DNA of 35,006 bases, taken from CALFXN01 sp937957815 (GTDB lineage Bacteria > Synergistota > Synergistia > Synergistales > Aminobacteriaceae). The notes beneath the pieces were generated by a model that saw only the letters and a program-made list of their open reading frames with translations, was not told the origin of the DNA and did not search any database. Shown in pieces: positions 7,706 to 14,635 of this stretch. A program made the translations under genes and the position numbers. Each line of letters opens with the position of its first letter. Position 1 is the stretch's first letter. The stretch spans positions 1-35,006 of the forward strand of contig DAIQNX010000031.1 of assembly GCA_036788195.1 (NCBI GenBank), written 5' to 3'.

Positions 7706-8662
7706 CTATTTGTTTTCCAGAAGAGACGCGGCAGTCTCGGAATCGGTGATGATGCTCTTGTAATAGCCGCCCTTGAGAGCGGCCCGAACCGGAAGGACTT
7801 TCCCCGGACCATTGGCGACGCCTATCGAGAAGGGAACTGCCTTAAGCTGATCGAGACTCATGGAAATGATGCGTTCCTTCAGGCTTGATGGGACAGGGTT
7901 GCCGTCTGCATCGATGAAATTGGACAAAATGACGCCGACAGCTCCCTGCTTTTTCAGTTTCTGGAGTTCGTCTTCTTCGAGGTACCCGGTTCTATAGAGG
8001 TCGGAATCCGGGACGTCGCCCAGGAGTGAACCGACGCCGAGGACGGCTACGTTGATTTTTTCGAAGATGCCGAACGATTTTTTAAAGGCAGGGTCGTTGA
8101 TGAGAACGTCTCTGGAGTGAACGGAACCCATGACGGCGGGAAGAAGCAGCGGATGCCATTTGCTGCCGAATTTTCGGGCCATGTGTTCCGCCGCGTAGAG
8201 CGAGCTGTTCTGGGGCGCCTGTTCGGAATACACGCCGGAGAGTTGCGTGATTTCAATCTGTTTTGTACAGTCTTCCTGTGCAAGGTGCTTCACGAGAGAA
8301 TTCACGCTTCGCCCTCCCGAAAGCCCCACGATATCGCCGTCGTTGAGGAAAGTCGGCAGAAATTCCGCGCCGATCCTGCCGACGTGGTCCATTTTGTCCT
8401 GCTCGTCCAACAGGTTTGTGTTGATGACGACCGCACGGCTGATGCCAAAAACCTCTTCGAGTTCTTTTTCAAGCTGAACGTTGTTTTGTCGTGGAACGGT
8501 AATCTCGAAACGAACGATTCCTTCCGCCACGGCCTTCTGAATCAGTCTGCTGACAGTTGCTTTCGAGGTACGCAGTTTCTTTGCGAGATCGACCTGGCTG
8601 ATCCCTTTGCAATAAAACTCCTCCGAAATCCAGGCAAGAAGTTGTTCGTCTTTCACACTCAC
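7706..8662 (-). CDS. SorC-family transcriptional regulator of the TTT operon
   Basis: 318-residue regulator with an N-terminal helix-turn-helix (ISQVDLAKKLRTSKATVSRL) and a SorC-type sugar-phosphate/effector-binding domain from about residue 60 to the end (DIVGLSGGRSVNSLV, INVAVLGVGSLLGD, GAVGVILSNFIDADGNPV, VPFSIGVANGPGKVLPVRAAL). Three in-frame GTG codons occur at the 5' end. GTG 8660-8662 is preferred because GAGGTG ends 6 bases upstream; the GTG at 8669-8671 lies inside that site. It is the first gene of the operon and 34 bases before the lyase gene, so it probably controls its own operon in response to a substrate-derived effector. Confidence 0.92.
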   Translation of the reverse strand: MSVKDEQLLAWISEEFYCKGISQVDLAKKLRTSKATVSRLIQKAVAEGIVRFEITVPRQNNVQLEKELEEVFGISRAVVINTNLLDEQDKMDHVGRIGAEFLPTFLNDGDIVGLSGGRSVNSLVKHLAQEDCTKQIEITQLSGVYSEQAPQNSSLYAAEHMARKFGSKWHPLLLPAVMGSVHSRDVLINDPAFKKSFGIFEKINVAVLGVGSLLGDVPDSDLYRTGYLEEDELQKLKKQGAVGVILSNFIDADGNPVPSSLKERIISMSLDQLKAVPFSIGVANGPGKVLPVRAALKGGYYKSIITDSETAASLLENK

Positions 8663-8946
8663 AGAATTCACCTCGTTAGGGAGCGATGATTTGAGGCGGA
8701 GAATCAGAACGATGTAACAAATTTCATATCATGTGATTTTTCTCATTGCATGGAAGGAGCTTACCGCTTGTTCTCGAGAAATGTCAAGAAGAAAATTGGA
8801 TCATTGTGGCTGGACAGGAATAATGTCATGAAGAAGTGGAGAATAAATGCATATTTAATAATAAATCGTAGCGTCGTTTACACAGGTCAGAGCAACCAGT
8901 CTGCCGGGGATAATGATATAGTGGTCTTACACGGAGGTGTCGCGCG
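8663..8946. other. Divergent intergenic region between SorC and GNAT genes
   Basis: No gene is supported. A 66-codon plus-strand frame here has no ribosome site and no family features. The region is AT-rich. It carries the likely SorC control site around 8711-8734 and ends with the GGAGGTG ribosome site of the GNAT gene. A weak promoter for that gene may be GTCAGA (8886-8891) with GATAAT (8909-8914), spaced by 17 bases. Confidence 0.45.
8711..8734 (-). promoter_or_regulatory. Putative SorC operator, contains 14-bp inverted repeat copy 2
   Basis: GATGTAACAA (8711-8720) and ATTTCATATC (8721-8730) form an imperfect dyad, with 6 of 10 positions symmetric. The right half continues as ATTTCATATCATGT (8721-8734), the exact reverse complement of 2247-2260. 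It lies about 50-70 bases before the SorC start, a normal place for an autoregulatory operator. No clear -35/-10 pair could be fixed here. Confidence 0.45.
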
Positions 8947-9474
8947 ATGAGGGAGTATTTCCTGAAGACGGAGCGTCTCGGGTTTTCGAAGTGGACCGCG
9001 AACGATATGGAGCTCGCGTTCGGCCTGTGGGGCGACCCGGAGGTAACGAAGCTCATCTGCGCGAGCGGCGCGTTCACGGACCAGGAGGTTCGCGACCGTC
9101 TCGCGACGGAGATCCGCAACGGAGAGGTCTACGGCGTGCAGTACTGGCCGATCTTCGAGCTCTCGACCGGCCGCCATGCCGGGTGCTGCGGCCTTCGGCC
9201 CCACGACCTGCCGAACGGCGTCTACGAGTTGGGGTTCCACCTGCGGCGCGCGATGTGGGGACAGGGGTACGCGGTCGAGGCGGCGCTCGCCGTCATCAAA
9301 TACGCGTTCGACGCGCTCGGCGCGAAGGGGCTCTTCGCGGGGCACAACCCGAGGAACGTCGCGTCGCGGACGATCCTCGTCGAGAAGCTCGGGTTCACCT
9401 ACGTCGGCGATGTCTTCTATCCGCCGACGGGGCTCGAACATCCGTCGTACCGCTACCGCCCCGATCCGAAGTAA
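8947..9474 (+). CDS. GNAT-family N-acetyltransferase
   Basis: 175-residue acetyl-CoA-dependent acetyltransferase of the RimJ/RimL-like group. N-terminal LKTERLGFSKWTANDMELAF is the usual opening of this group. Motif A is YELGFHLRRAMWGQGYAVEA with the CoA loop WGQGYA, followed by NPRNVASRTILVEKLGFTYV. ATG 8947 has GGAGGTG 7-8 bases upstream. It is distinct in sequence from the acetyltransferase at 1.2-1.7 kb. It is GC-rich, marking the return to normal composition after the TTT block. Target unknown. Confidence 0.93.
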   Translation: MREYFLKTERLGFSKWTANDMELAFGLWGDPEVTKLICASGAFTDQEVRDRLATEIRNGEVYGVQYWPIFELSTGRHAGCCGLRPHDLPNGVYELGFHLRRAMWGQGYAVEAALAVIKYAFDALGAKGLFAGHNPRNVASRTILVEKLGFTYVGDVFYPPTGLEHPSYRYRPDPK

Positions 9475-9481
9475 ACACGAG

Positions 9482-9519
9482 AAAAAAGAAGGGGCCGGGA
9501 GATGTCTCCCGGCCCCTTC
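9482..9519 (-). terminator. Strong terminator of the aminotransferase gene
   Basis: GAAGGGGCCGGGAGA (9488-9502) and TCTCCCGGCCCCTTC (9505-9519) form a perfect 15-bp stem with a 2-base centre. Six A on the plus strand (9482-9487) give a U-run on the minus-strand transcript, directly after the aminotransferase stop. It can also stop plus-strand transcription from the GNAT gene, although no T-run follows on that side. Confidence 0.9.
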
Positions 9520-9532
9520 GCCGTCGTGCGTG

Positions 9533-10690
9533 TTACGCGCGCAGGCCTTCGACGTAGCTGGCCATGCGGTCCATCGCGACTCCGAGCTTCTCCATCGAGC
9601 ACGTGCAGGCCAGGCGGAGGTAGCCCTCGCCGCACGCGCCGAACGCCGATCCGGGGAGCGTCGCGACGCGCCCCTTCTCGAGCAGCTCCCACGCGAACGC
9701 GTCGCTCGTCATTCCGGTCCCCCTGACGCTCGGGAAGAGGTAGAACGCCCCCTCGGGCTCCGCGCAGCTGACGCCCGGCATTGCGTTGAGACGGCCGGCG
9801 ACGTAGGTGAGCCGCTCCCGGAACGCGGCGAGGCGCTCGGCGATCTTTCCGTCGTGCCTGTCGAGCGCGTAGAGCATCGCGCGCTGCGAGGGCGCGCAGA
9901 CGCCGTAGGTCTGGTTCGCAGCGATGAGGCACATGGTCCGGATCAGCTCCGCGGGGCCGATCGCGTAGCCGAGCCGCCATCCCGTCATGCAGTGGCTCTT
10001 TGACAGTCCGCTCATCGTGAGGGTTCGCGCCTTCATTCCCGGCAGGCTCGCGAACGGAACGTGTTTCCCGCGGAAGACGAGGGCATCGTAGATCTCGTCG
10101 GAGAGGACGACGAGATCGTGTCGTTCTGCGACGGCCGCGATGCCCTCCATCTGCGCGCGGGTCATGACGCGGCCCGTCGGGTTGCTCGGCGAGCAGAGGA
10201 GCAGCGCACGAGTCCTCGGCGTCACGGCGCGCTCGATCGCCTCGGGCGTCGGGATGAAACCGTCCTCCCCGGTCGTCGGCAGGTGGACGGCGACGCCGTC
10301 GTGCTGCGCGATCTGGTCGAAGTAGGGCGGAAAGCACGGTTCCGGGGTGATGACCTCGCCGCCGGGCTCGAGAAGCGCCTGGAGCGCGAGGTGGAGCGAC
10401 TGGACGCCGCCCGCCATGACGAGAACCTCGTCGGGGGTCGATTTCAGGCCGTAGCGCCGGCCCCAGTAGTTGCATACGGACTGTCGGACGTCCTCGTACC
10501 CCTGGATCGGGGGATAGTGCGTGTATCCGGCCTTCGCGGCGCGCGCGGCCTCGTCGATGATGTCGTGTTCGGTGTCGAAATCCGGTTCCCCGATGCCGAG
10601 CGACACGATATCCGGGTTCGCCGCGGCGACCTGGAAGATCTTCTGGATCTTCGACGGCGCGGCCTTTCGGTACTTTTCCGCAATTTTCAT
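9533..10690 (-). CDS. Class I/II PLP-dependent aminotransferase
   Basis: 385-residue aspartate-aminotransferase-fold enzyme that moves an amino group between an amino acid and a 2-oxo acid in the cytoplasm. Landmarks are SLGIGEPDFDTEHDI, GYTHYPPIQGYEDVR (substrate Tyr region), N170 in SPSNPTG, D198 and Y201 in LSDEIYDAL, K231 in SGLSKSHCMTGWRLGY (the PLP lysine), and the C-terminal Arg region GYLRLAC that binds the substrate carboxylate. ATG 10688-10690 follows AAGGAG at 8 bases; a much longer open frame extends upstream through the promoter and is not real. Single-gene unit with its own promoter and terminator. The pattern resembles the aspartate/aromatic/alanine aminotransferase group; specificity cannot be decided. 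Confidence 0.95.
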   Translation of the reverse strand: MKIAEKYRKAAPSKIQKIFQVAAANPDIVSLGIGEPDFDTEHDIIDEAARAAKAGYTHYPPIQGYEDVRQSVCNYWGRRYGLKSTPDEVLVMAGGVQSLHLALQALLEPGGEVITPEPCFPPYFDQIAQHDGVAVHLPTTGEDGFIPTPEAIERAVTPRTRALLLCSPSNPTGRVMTRAQMEGIAAVAERHDLVVLSDEIYDALVFRGKHVPFASLPGMKARTLTMSGLSKSHCMTGWRLGYAIGPAELIRTMCLIAANQTYGVCAPSQRAMLYALDRHDGKIAERLAAFRERLTYVAGRLNAMPGVSCAEPEGAFYLFPSVRGTGMTSDAFAWELLEKGRVATLPGSAFGACGEGYLRLACTCSMEKLGVAMDRMASYVEGLRA

Positions 10691-10774
10691 GACATCCACT
10701 CCTTCTGAAAGGTTCCGGGGGGCGGCGCACGCCATCCCGAAACGGGGAGGATTCCCGCGCCGCTTTAGCGAAGC

Positions 10775-10803
10775 AGTATCGCACAGCGTGCGGAGGAGCG
10801 CAA
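10775..10803 (-). promoter_or_regulatory. Promoter of the aminotransferase gene
   Basis: Minus-strand TTGCGC (10798-10803) and GATACT (10775-10780) are spaced by 17 bases. The bases before the -10 box read TGC, an extended -10 element. The start codon is about 85 bases downstream. Confidence 0.6.
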
Positions 10804-10927
10804 GCCGTTTTTCGGAATGGCGTCGCGCCGGGCGTCCAAGGCGCGTTCGTGGTGTATCATACGAACCGGGGCCGGGAGGCGGGGCGCGTCTCCCGCCATC
10901 TTTGGGAGGATCGGGGCGTGGTGCGCG

Positions 10928-11746
10928 ATGGATTCCGGAAAAGGGACGCTGCGGACGGTCTACGAGTGTATCCTCGTGCTCCTCGCGATTCTCTGTGTCG
11001 TGCTTCTCGTCGTCCAGGACCGTCTCGATCTGACGGAAGCGCAGGACTCCATGATCGATGCGGCGGACCTCGCGATCTGGACCGTTTTCGTCGCGGATTA
11101 CTTCGTGTTCCTCTACCGGGCCCGCGACCGGCGTGCGTACGTCCGGACGCATATCGTCGAGCTCGTCGCGATCATTCCGTTCAACGCCCTGTTCAAGGGA
11201 CTCAGGGCCTTACGGATCTTCACGATCTTCAGGTCCGCGCGGGCGTTCCAGGCGGTCCGGCTCCTGCGGCTCTTCGTCTCATTCGGGCGAACCCACAGGT
11301 ACATCGACCGGTTCTTCCGTCGGCACAACTTCCACTACATCCTCTTCTTCACGACCTCGACGATCCTCCTCGGCGCCGTCGCGGTCGGTCACTTCGAGAA
11401 CATGGGCTTCAACGATTCGCTCTGGTGGGCCTTCGTGACTGCCACGACGGTCGGCTACGGGGATATCGCGCCGGTTTCGGGCGGGGGACGCATCGTCGCG
11501 GTGTGCCTGATGCTCGTCGGAATCGGCTTCATCAGCACGCTGACCGGCACTATCGCGTCGTTTCTCGTCTGTCCGGAGGCGGACGACGACGCTCCGGAGA
11601 TGTCCCGCAACGAGTTCGTCGCCCTCGCGATAAGAAAGCTCGGAAACTTCGAAAATCTTTCCTCAGATGAGGTCAGGGACATTTGCACGGTCCTCGTGAG
11701 TCTGAAATCCGGCGCGGACGGGGCGAACGCCGGGGCAAAGCGATAG
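10928..11746 (+). CDS. Voltage-gated-type potassium channel
   Basis: 272-residue inner-membrane ion channel of the six-helix VIC family. S1 covers about 8-30, S2 48-64, S3 74-88, and S4 92-115. S4 carries regularly spaced arginines (GLRALRIFTIFRSARAF, then QAVRLLRLF) as in voltage sensors. S5 covers 135-155, with the pore helix and filter TTVGYGD at 173-179 and S6 at 188-213. The filter is that of a K+-selective channel. The C-terminal tail of about 55 residues has no recognisable ligand domain. ATG 10928 is the only reasonable start, though the best ribosome site (GGGAGGA at 10904-10910) is unusually far upstream. It lies just ahead of the two-component genes and may be co-transcribed with them. 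Confidence 0.92.
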   Translation: MDSGKGTLRTVYECILVLLAILCVVLLVVQDRLDLTEAQDSMIDAADLAIWTVFVADYFVFLYRARDRRAYVRTHIVELVAIIPFNALFKGLRALRIFTIFRSARAFQAVRLLRLFVSFGRTHRYIDRFFRRHNFHYILFFTTSTILLGAVAVGHFENMGFNDSLWWAFVTATTVGYGDIAPVSGGGRIVAVCLMLVGIGFISTLTGTIASFLVCPEADDDAPEMSRNEFVALAIRKLGNFENLSSDEVRDICTVLVSLKSGADGANAGAKR

Positions 11747-11782
11747 GGAGCGGTACAATAGAGGGCAAGGGAGGGATGCCCT

Positions 11783-12508
11783 GTGGATCGGGTCTTGCTT
11801 GTCGATGACGACCATGGACTCTGCGATCTCCTCGCGGAGTATCTCGGGACGGAGGGATTCGACGTCGCGGTCGTCCACGACGGAGAGAGCGCCGTTCCGA
11901 AGGCTTCGGGGGGCGACTTCTCGCTCATCGTCCTCGACGTGATGCTCCCCGGAAAGAGCGGACTCGACGTCCTCCGGGAACTCAGGCGGACGTCCGACGT
12001 CCCCGTGCTCATGCTCACGGCCCGGGGCGACGACGTCGACCGGATCGTCGGACTGGAGCTCGGCGCGGACGACTATCTGCCGAAGCCGTTCAACCCGCGC
12101 GAACTCTCGGCCCGGATGCGCGCGATCCTGCGGCGCGGCCGCCCCGCCGCGGCGGATGCGGACGAGGCGCAGGGATCGCACGAGGCGGCCCTGACTGTCG
12201 GAGGTCTCCGCCTCGACCCGTCCGCCCGCTTCGTCAGCGTCGACGGCCGCCGCACGGACCTGACGACGATGGAGTACGATCTCCTCGAGGCGCTCATGCA
12301 GGAACCCGGAACGACCTGCTCGCGCGAGAGACTGATGCAGCAGGTATTCAAGCGCCCCTTCACGCCGTTCGACCGAAGTCTCGATGTCCATATCAGCAAC
12401 CTCCGCCACAAGATCGGCCCCTACCCCGACGGGTCGGACCGGATCAAGACGGTGCGCGGCGTGGGCTACATTCTCGCCTTCCCGCCGGAGGAGGCGAAGG
12501 GCGGATGA
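11783..12508 (+). CDS. OmpR-family response regulator, CpxR-like
   Basis: 241-residue two-component response regulator. The receiver domain (1-120) has the acidic pocket DDD at 8-10, phospho-acceptor D52 in LDVMLPG, T79 and K101 in YLPKPFN. The winged-helix DNA-binding domain (about 135-230) ends in the recognition region TPFDRSLDVHISNLRHKIG and VRGVGYILAF. The TPFDR/HISNLR segment and ARGDDVDRIVGLELGADDYL closely resemble CpxR, the envelope-stress regulator. The start is GTG 11783 with GGAGGG 7 bases upstream; the ATG at 11776 is out of frame. Its stop overlaps the start of the kinase gene, so the two are co-translated. Confidence 0.95.
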   Translation: MDRVLLVDDDHGLCDLLAEYLGTEGFDVAVVHDGESAVPKASGGDFSLIVLDVMLPGKSGLDVLRELRRTSDVPVLMLTARGDDVDRIVGLELGADDYLPKPFNPRELSARMRAILRRGRPAAADADEAQGSHEAALTVGGLRLDPSARFVSVDGRRTDLTTMEYDLLEALMQEPGTTCSRERLMQQVFKRPFTPFDRSLDVHISNLRHKIGPYPDGSDRIKTVRGVGYILAFPPEEAKGG

Positions 12509-13905
12509 GGCGTTCGTCGCTGTTCGCGAAGGTCTTTCTCTGGTTCCTCGCGACCATTCTCATGTCCGTCGTCGTCAGCTTCGGATTGACGATGGTGATG
12601 TCCCGGCAGGGAATCATTCTGACGGGGCAGGAGGAGGTTCTCTCGAAGGCGCTCGCGCTTCGCGGCCGCGAATGCCTGGGCATCCTCGAGAAGGAGGGCG
12701 TCGAGGCGCTCGGCGCCGCGGTCCGCGCGATCCGTCGCGAGACGGGATTCGCGATGTTCTTCTTTCACCCGGACGGACGGTCCGTCCTCGAGGACGAGTC
12801 GCCGGAGTTCGTGCGCAGAATAGGCCGGAATGCATTCGAAATGTTGGCCGACGGGCGGGATTTCGAGACTCGCGGCAGTTTTACGAATGTCGTGGAGCGC
12901 ATGAAGTCGTCGTCGGGCCGTGAGTACGTCGTCGTCGGGGCGTTTCGCCGCCCTCCCCCCGTGCTGCGGGTGATCGCCGAAAAACGCGTCCCTTTCGCGA
13001 TCTACCTCGCAGGAGTCTTCGCGACAACGCTGCTGCTCTGCCTCGCGCTCGCGCGCCACATCAGCGGACCGCTCACGCGACTGACCGCGGCAACCCGGAG
13101 ACTTGCCGACGGAAAGTCCGACGTCGGCATCGACGAAAAGGTCCTCCGCCGGACCGACGAAGTCGGCGAACTCGCCCGTACCCTCGACGAATCCGCTCGG
13201 TACATCCGCGAGCTTCTGGACGCCCAGAAACGACTGATACGGGATATTTCCCACGAGCTGCGCACGCCGCTCGCGCGCCTCGGCGTCGCGCTCGAACTCG
13301 CCCGGAAAAAGGCCCCCGGCGCCGGCGAATCGCTTGCCCGTATCGAATCCGAGGCGGTTCTCCTGAACGACATGATCGGGCAGCTGCTGTCGCTTTCGCG
13401 CGTCGACGTCGAGATGGGACACGTCGCGCCCGAACCGGGCGATTTCGAACTTCTCGTCGGTCGGGTCGTCGAGGACGCGCGGTTCGAGGCCCGGCCTACG
13501 GGCAAGGGGATACTCTTTCGTTCCGAGGGACGCGGCTGGGCCATTCCGATGAAGGAGGGGATCCTCCGGGGCGCCGTGGAGAACGTCCTGCGGAACGCGC
13601 TGCGCTACACGTCGCCCGGAACGGCCGTCGAGGTCACGATCGTGTCGGACCCCGGGCGTGGCGTCGCGCTCCGCGTTCTGGATCACGGTCCGGGTGTTCC
13701 GGAAGGGGAGCTGAGCAAGATCTTCGAGCCCTTCTACAGGACGGAATCCTCGCGGACGCGCGACTCGGGCGGAACCGGAATCGGGCTCGCGATCGCTCAC
13801 CGGGCCGTCGAACTGCACGGCGGAACGATCTCTGCGGCGAACGCGCCGGGCGGCGGGCTCATCGTCGAGATCGTCCTGCCGGGGACGGCGAAAGCGTCCC
13901 CCTGA
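12505..13905 (+). CDS. Sensor histidine kinase, CpxA-like
   Basis: 466-residue inner-membrane sensor kinase, partner of the preceding regulator. TM1 covers about 9-31, followed by a periplasmic sensor region of about 130 residues and TM2 at 163-183. The HAMP linker (184-236) begins RHISGPLTRLTAATRRLADG. The dimerisation/phosphoacceptor helix has H250 in RDISHELRTPLARLG. The ATPase domain shows NVLRNALRY (N box), LDHGPGVPE (G1), IFEPFYR (F box) and GGTGIGLAI (G2). All catalytic motifs are intact. ATG 12505 shares four bases with the previous stop (ATGA). The sensory signal is unknown; similarity to CpxA suggests envelope or ion stress. Confidence 0.95.
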   Translation: MRRSSLFAKVFLWFLATILMSVVVSFGLTMVMSRQGIILTGQEEVLSKALALRGRECLGILEKEGVEALGAAVRAIRRETGFAMFFFHPDGRSVLEDESPEFVRRIGRNAFEMLADGRDFETRGSFTNVVERMKSSSGREYVVVGAFRRPPPVLRVIAEKRVPFAIYLAGVFATTLLLCLALARHISGPLTRLTAATRRLADGKSDVGIDEKVLRRTDEVGELARTLDESARYIRELLDAQKRLIRDISHELRTPLARLGVALELARKKAPGAGESLARIESEAVLLNDMIGQLLSLSRVDVEMGHVAPEPGDFELLVGRVVEDARFEARPTGKGILFRSEGRGWAIPMKEGILRGAVENVLRNALRYTSPGTAVEVTIVSDPGRGVALRVLDHGPGVPEGELSKIFEPFYRTESSRTRDSGGTGIGLAIAHRAVELHGGTISAANAPGGGLIVEIVLPGTAKASP

Positions 13906-13921
13906 TGCGGCCGGATTGCCG

Positions 13922-14428
13922 TCAGCCGCGGGGGGCGTCTCCGGCCCGGCCGATGGAGAACAGCGAAAAATCCGTCTCTGGGTCGAACGCGCGTGTGATC
14001 GATACGTCGTCGAACGCCTCGATCATTATCTCGACCGTACTCATAACGGGGTTCCCGGTCTCGAGGAGATGTCCGCCTATGACGCGCATCGACGGATCGG
14101 ACATCACGCAGTGAAGGTGGACGACGGTGCGGCCGTCGTCGGCCATCGTCCCGATGAAGCCGCTCCCGCCCAGGAGCTCGATCGGCCCTTCGATCCCGAC
14201 GGGGTCGACGTACTTCGCCCCCATCCTCGCGCCCGGGAACGGGACCGGGTAGACGAACCGGGTGCGCAGCAGGCTTCCGAGCATCGTCGTGATGCACCCG
14301 GCCCTGACGTCATGTTCCTCGCAGATCCGGAGCAACCCTTCGAAAAGTTCCGTCCGTGGCCAGATACGGGCGACGACGGAACGTCTCCGCGCCTCTACGG
14401 ACGATACTCGAACCGGAAATTCGGACAT
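13922..14428 (-). CDS. PPC/DUF296-domain protein
   Basis: 168-residue single-domain protein of the PPC (plant and prokaryote conserved, DUF296) family. The conserved core is VVHLHCVMSDPSMRVIGGHL, with H104, H106 and H120 in the positions that bind a metal ion in solved family members, preceded by AGCITTMLGSLLRTRF and GPIELLGGSGFIGTMADDG. In plants the domain accompanies AT-hook DNA-binding motifs; bacterial stand-alone versions have no proven function, and no AT-hook is seen here. ATG 14426-14428 follows GAAGGAGGA. The gene converges on the kinase gene with only 16 bases between the two stops, and no terminator could be fixed there. Confidence 0.93.
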   Translation of the reverse strand: MSEFPVRVSSVEARRRSVVARIWPRTELFEGLLRICEEHDVRAGCITTMLGSLLRTRFVYPVPFPGARMGAKYVDPVGIEGPIELLGGSGFIGTMADDGRTVVHLHCVMSDPSMRVIGGHLLETGNPVMSTVEIMIEAFDDVSITRAFDPETDFSLFSIGRAGDAPRG

Positions 14429-14587
14429 GGTTCTTCCTCCTTCGTGATTCGGGATATGACGCAGCAGGGGTATTTGCCGGAGTTTCTTCATACGGGCGTA
14501 ACGAGCTTTTTTTGAAGATACTACAGTGAATTCCGTCGGGAGTAAACAACGTCGCCAAACGACTCCGTGGTTCGATTCGGGACGATG

Positions 14588-14596
14588 TGTCATAAT
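14588..14596 (+). promoter_or_regulatory. Extended -10 promoter of the giant secreted-protein gene
   Basis: TGT followed by CATAAT forms an extended -10 element. The -35 region is poor (TGGTTC). It lies 39 bases before the start codon at 14636, with GAGGAGGTG between. The 207-base divergent intergenic space also contains the DUF296 ribosome site and a T7 run near 14511, and nothing else recognised. Confidence 0.5.
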
Positions 14597-14635
14597 AGAC
14601 TGAAAAGTTGTCGTCTGCGAGGAGGTGCCCCGAAT

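Noticed and set aside
8750..8950. 66-codon plus-strand frame between SorC and GNAT genes
   Set aside because: No ribosome site, overlaps the GNAT start region and has no recognisable features.
9453..10784. Long minus-strand frame overlapping the aminotransferase
   Set aside because: Different frame from the clear aminotransferase with complete motifs; composition is that of an antisense or shifted shadow.
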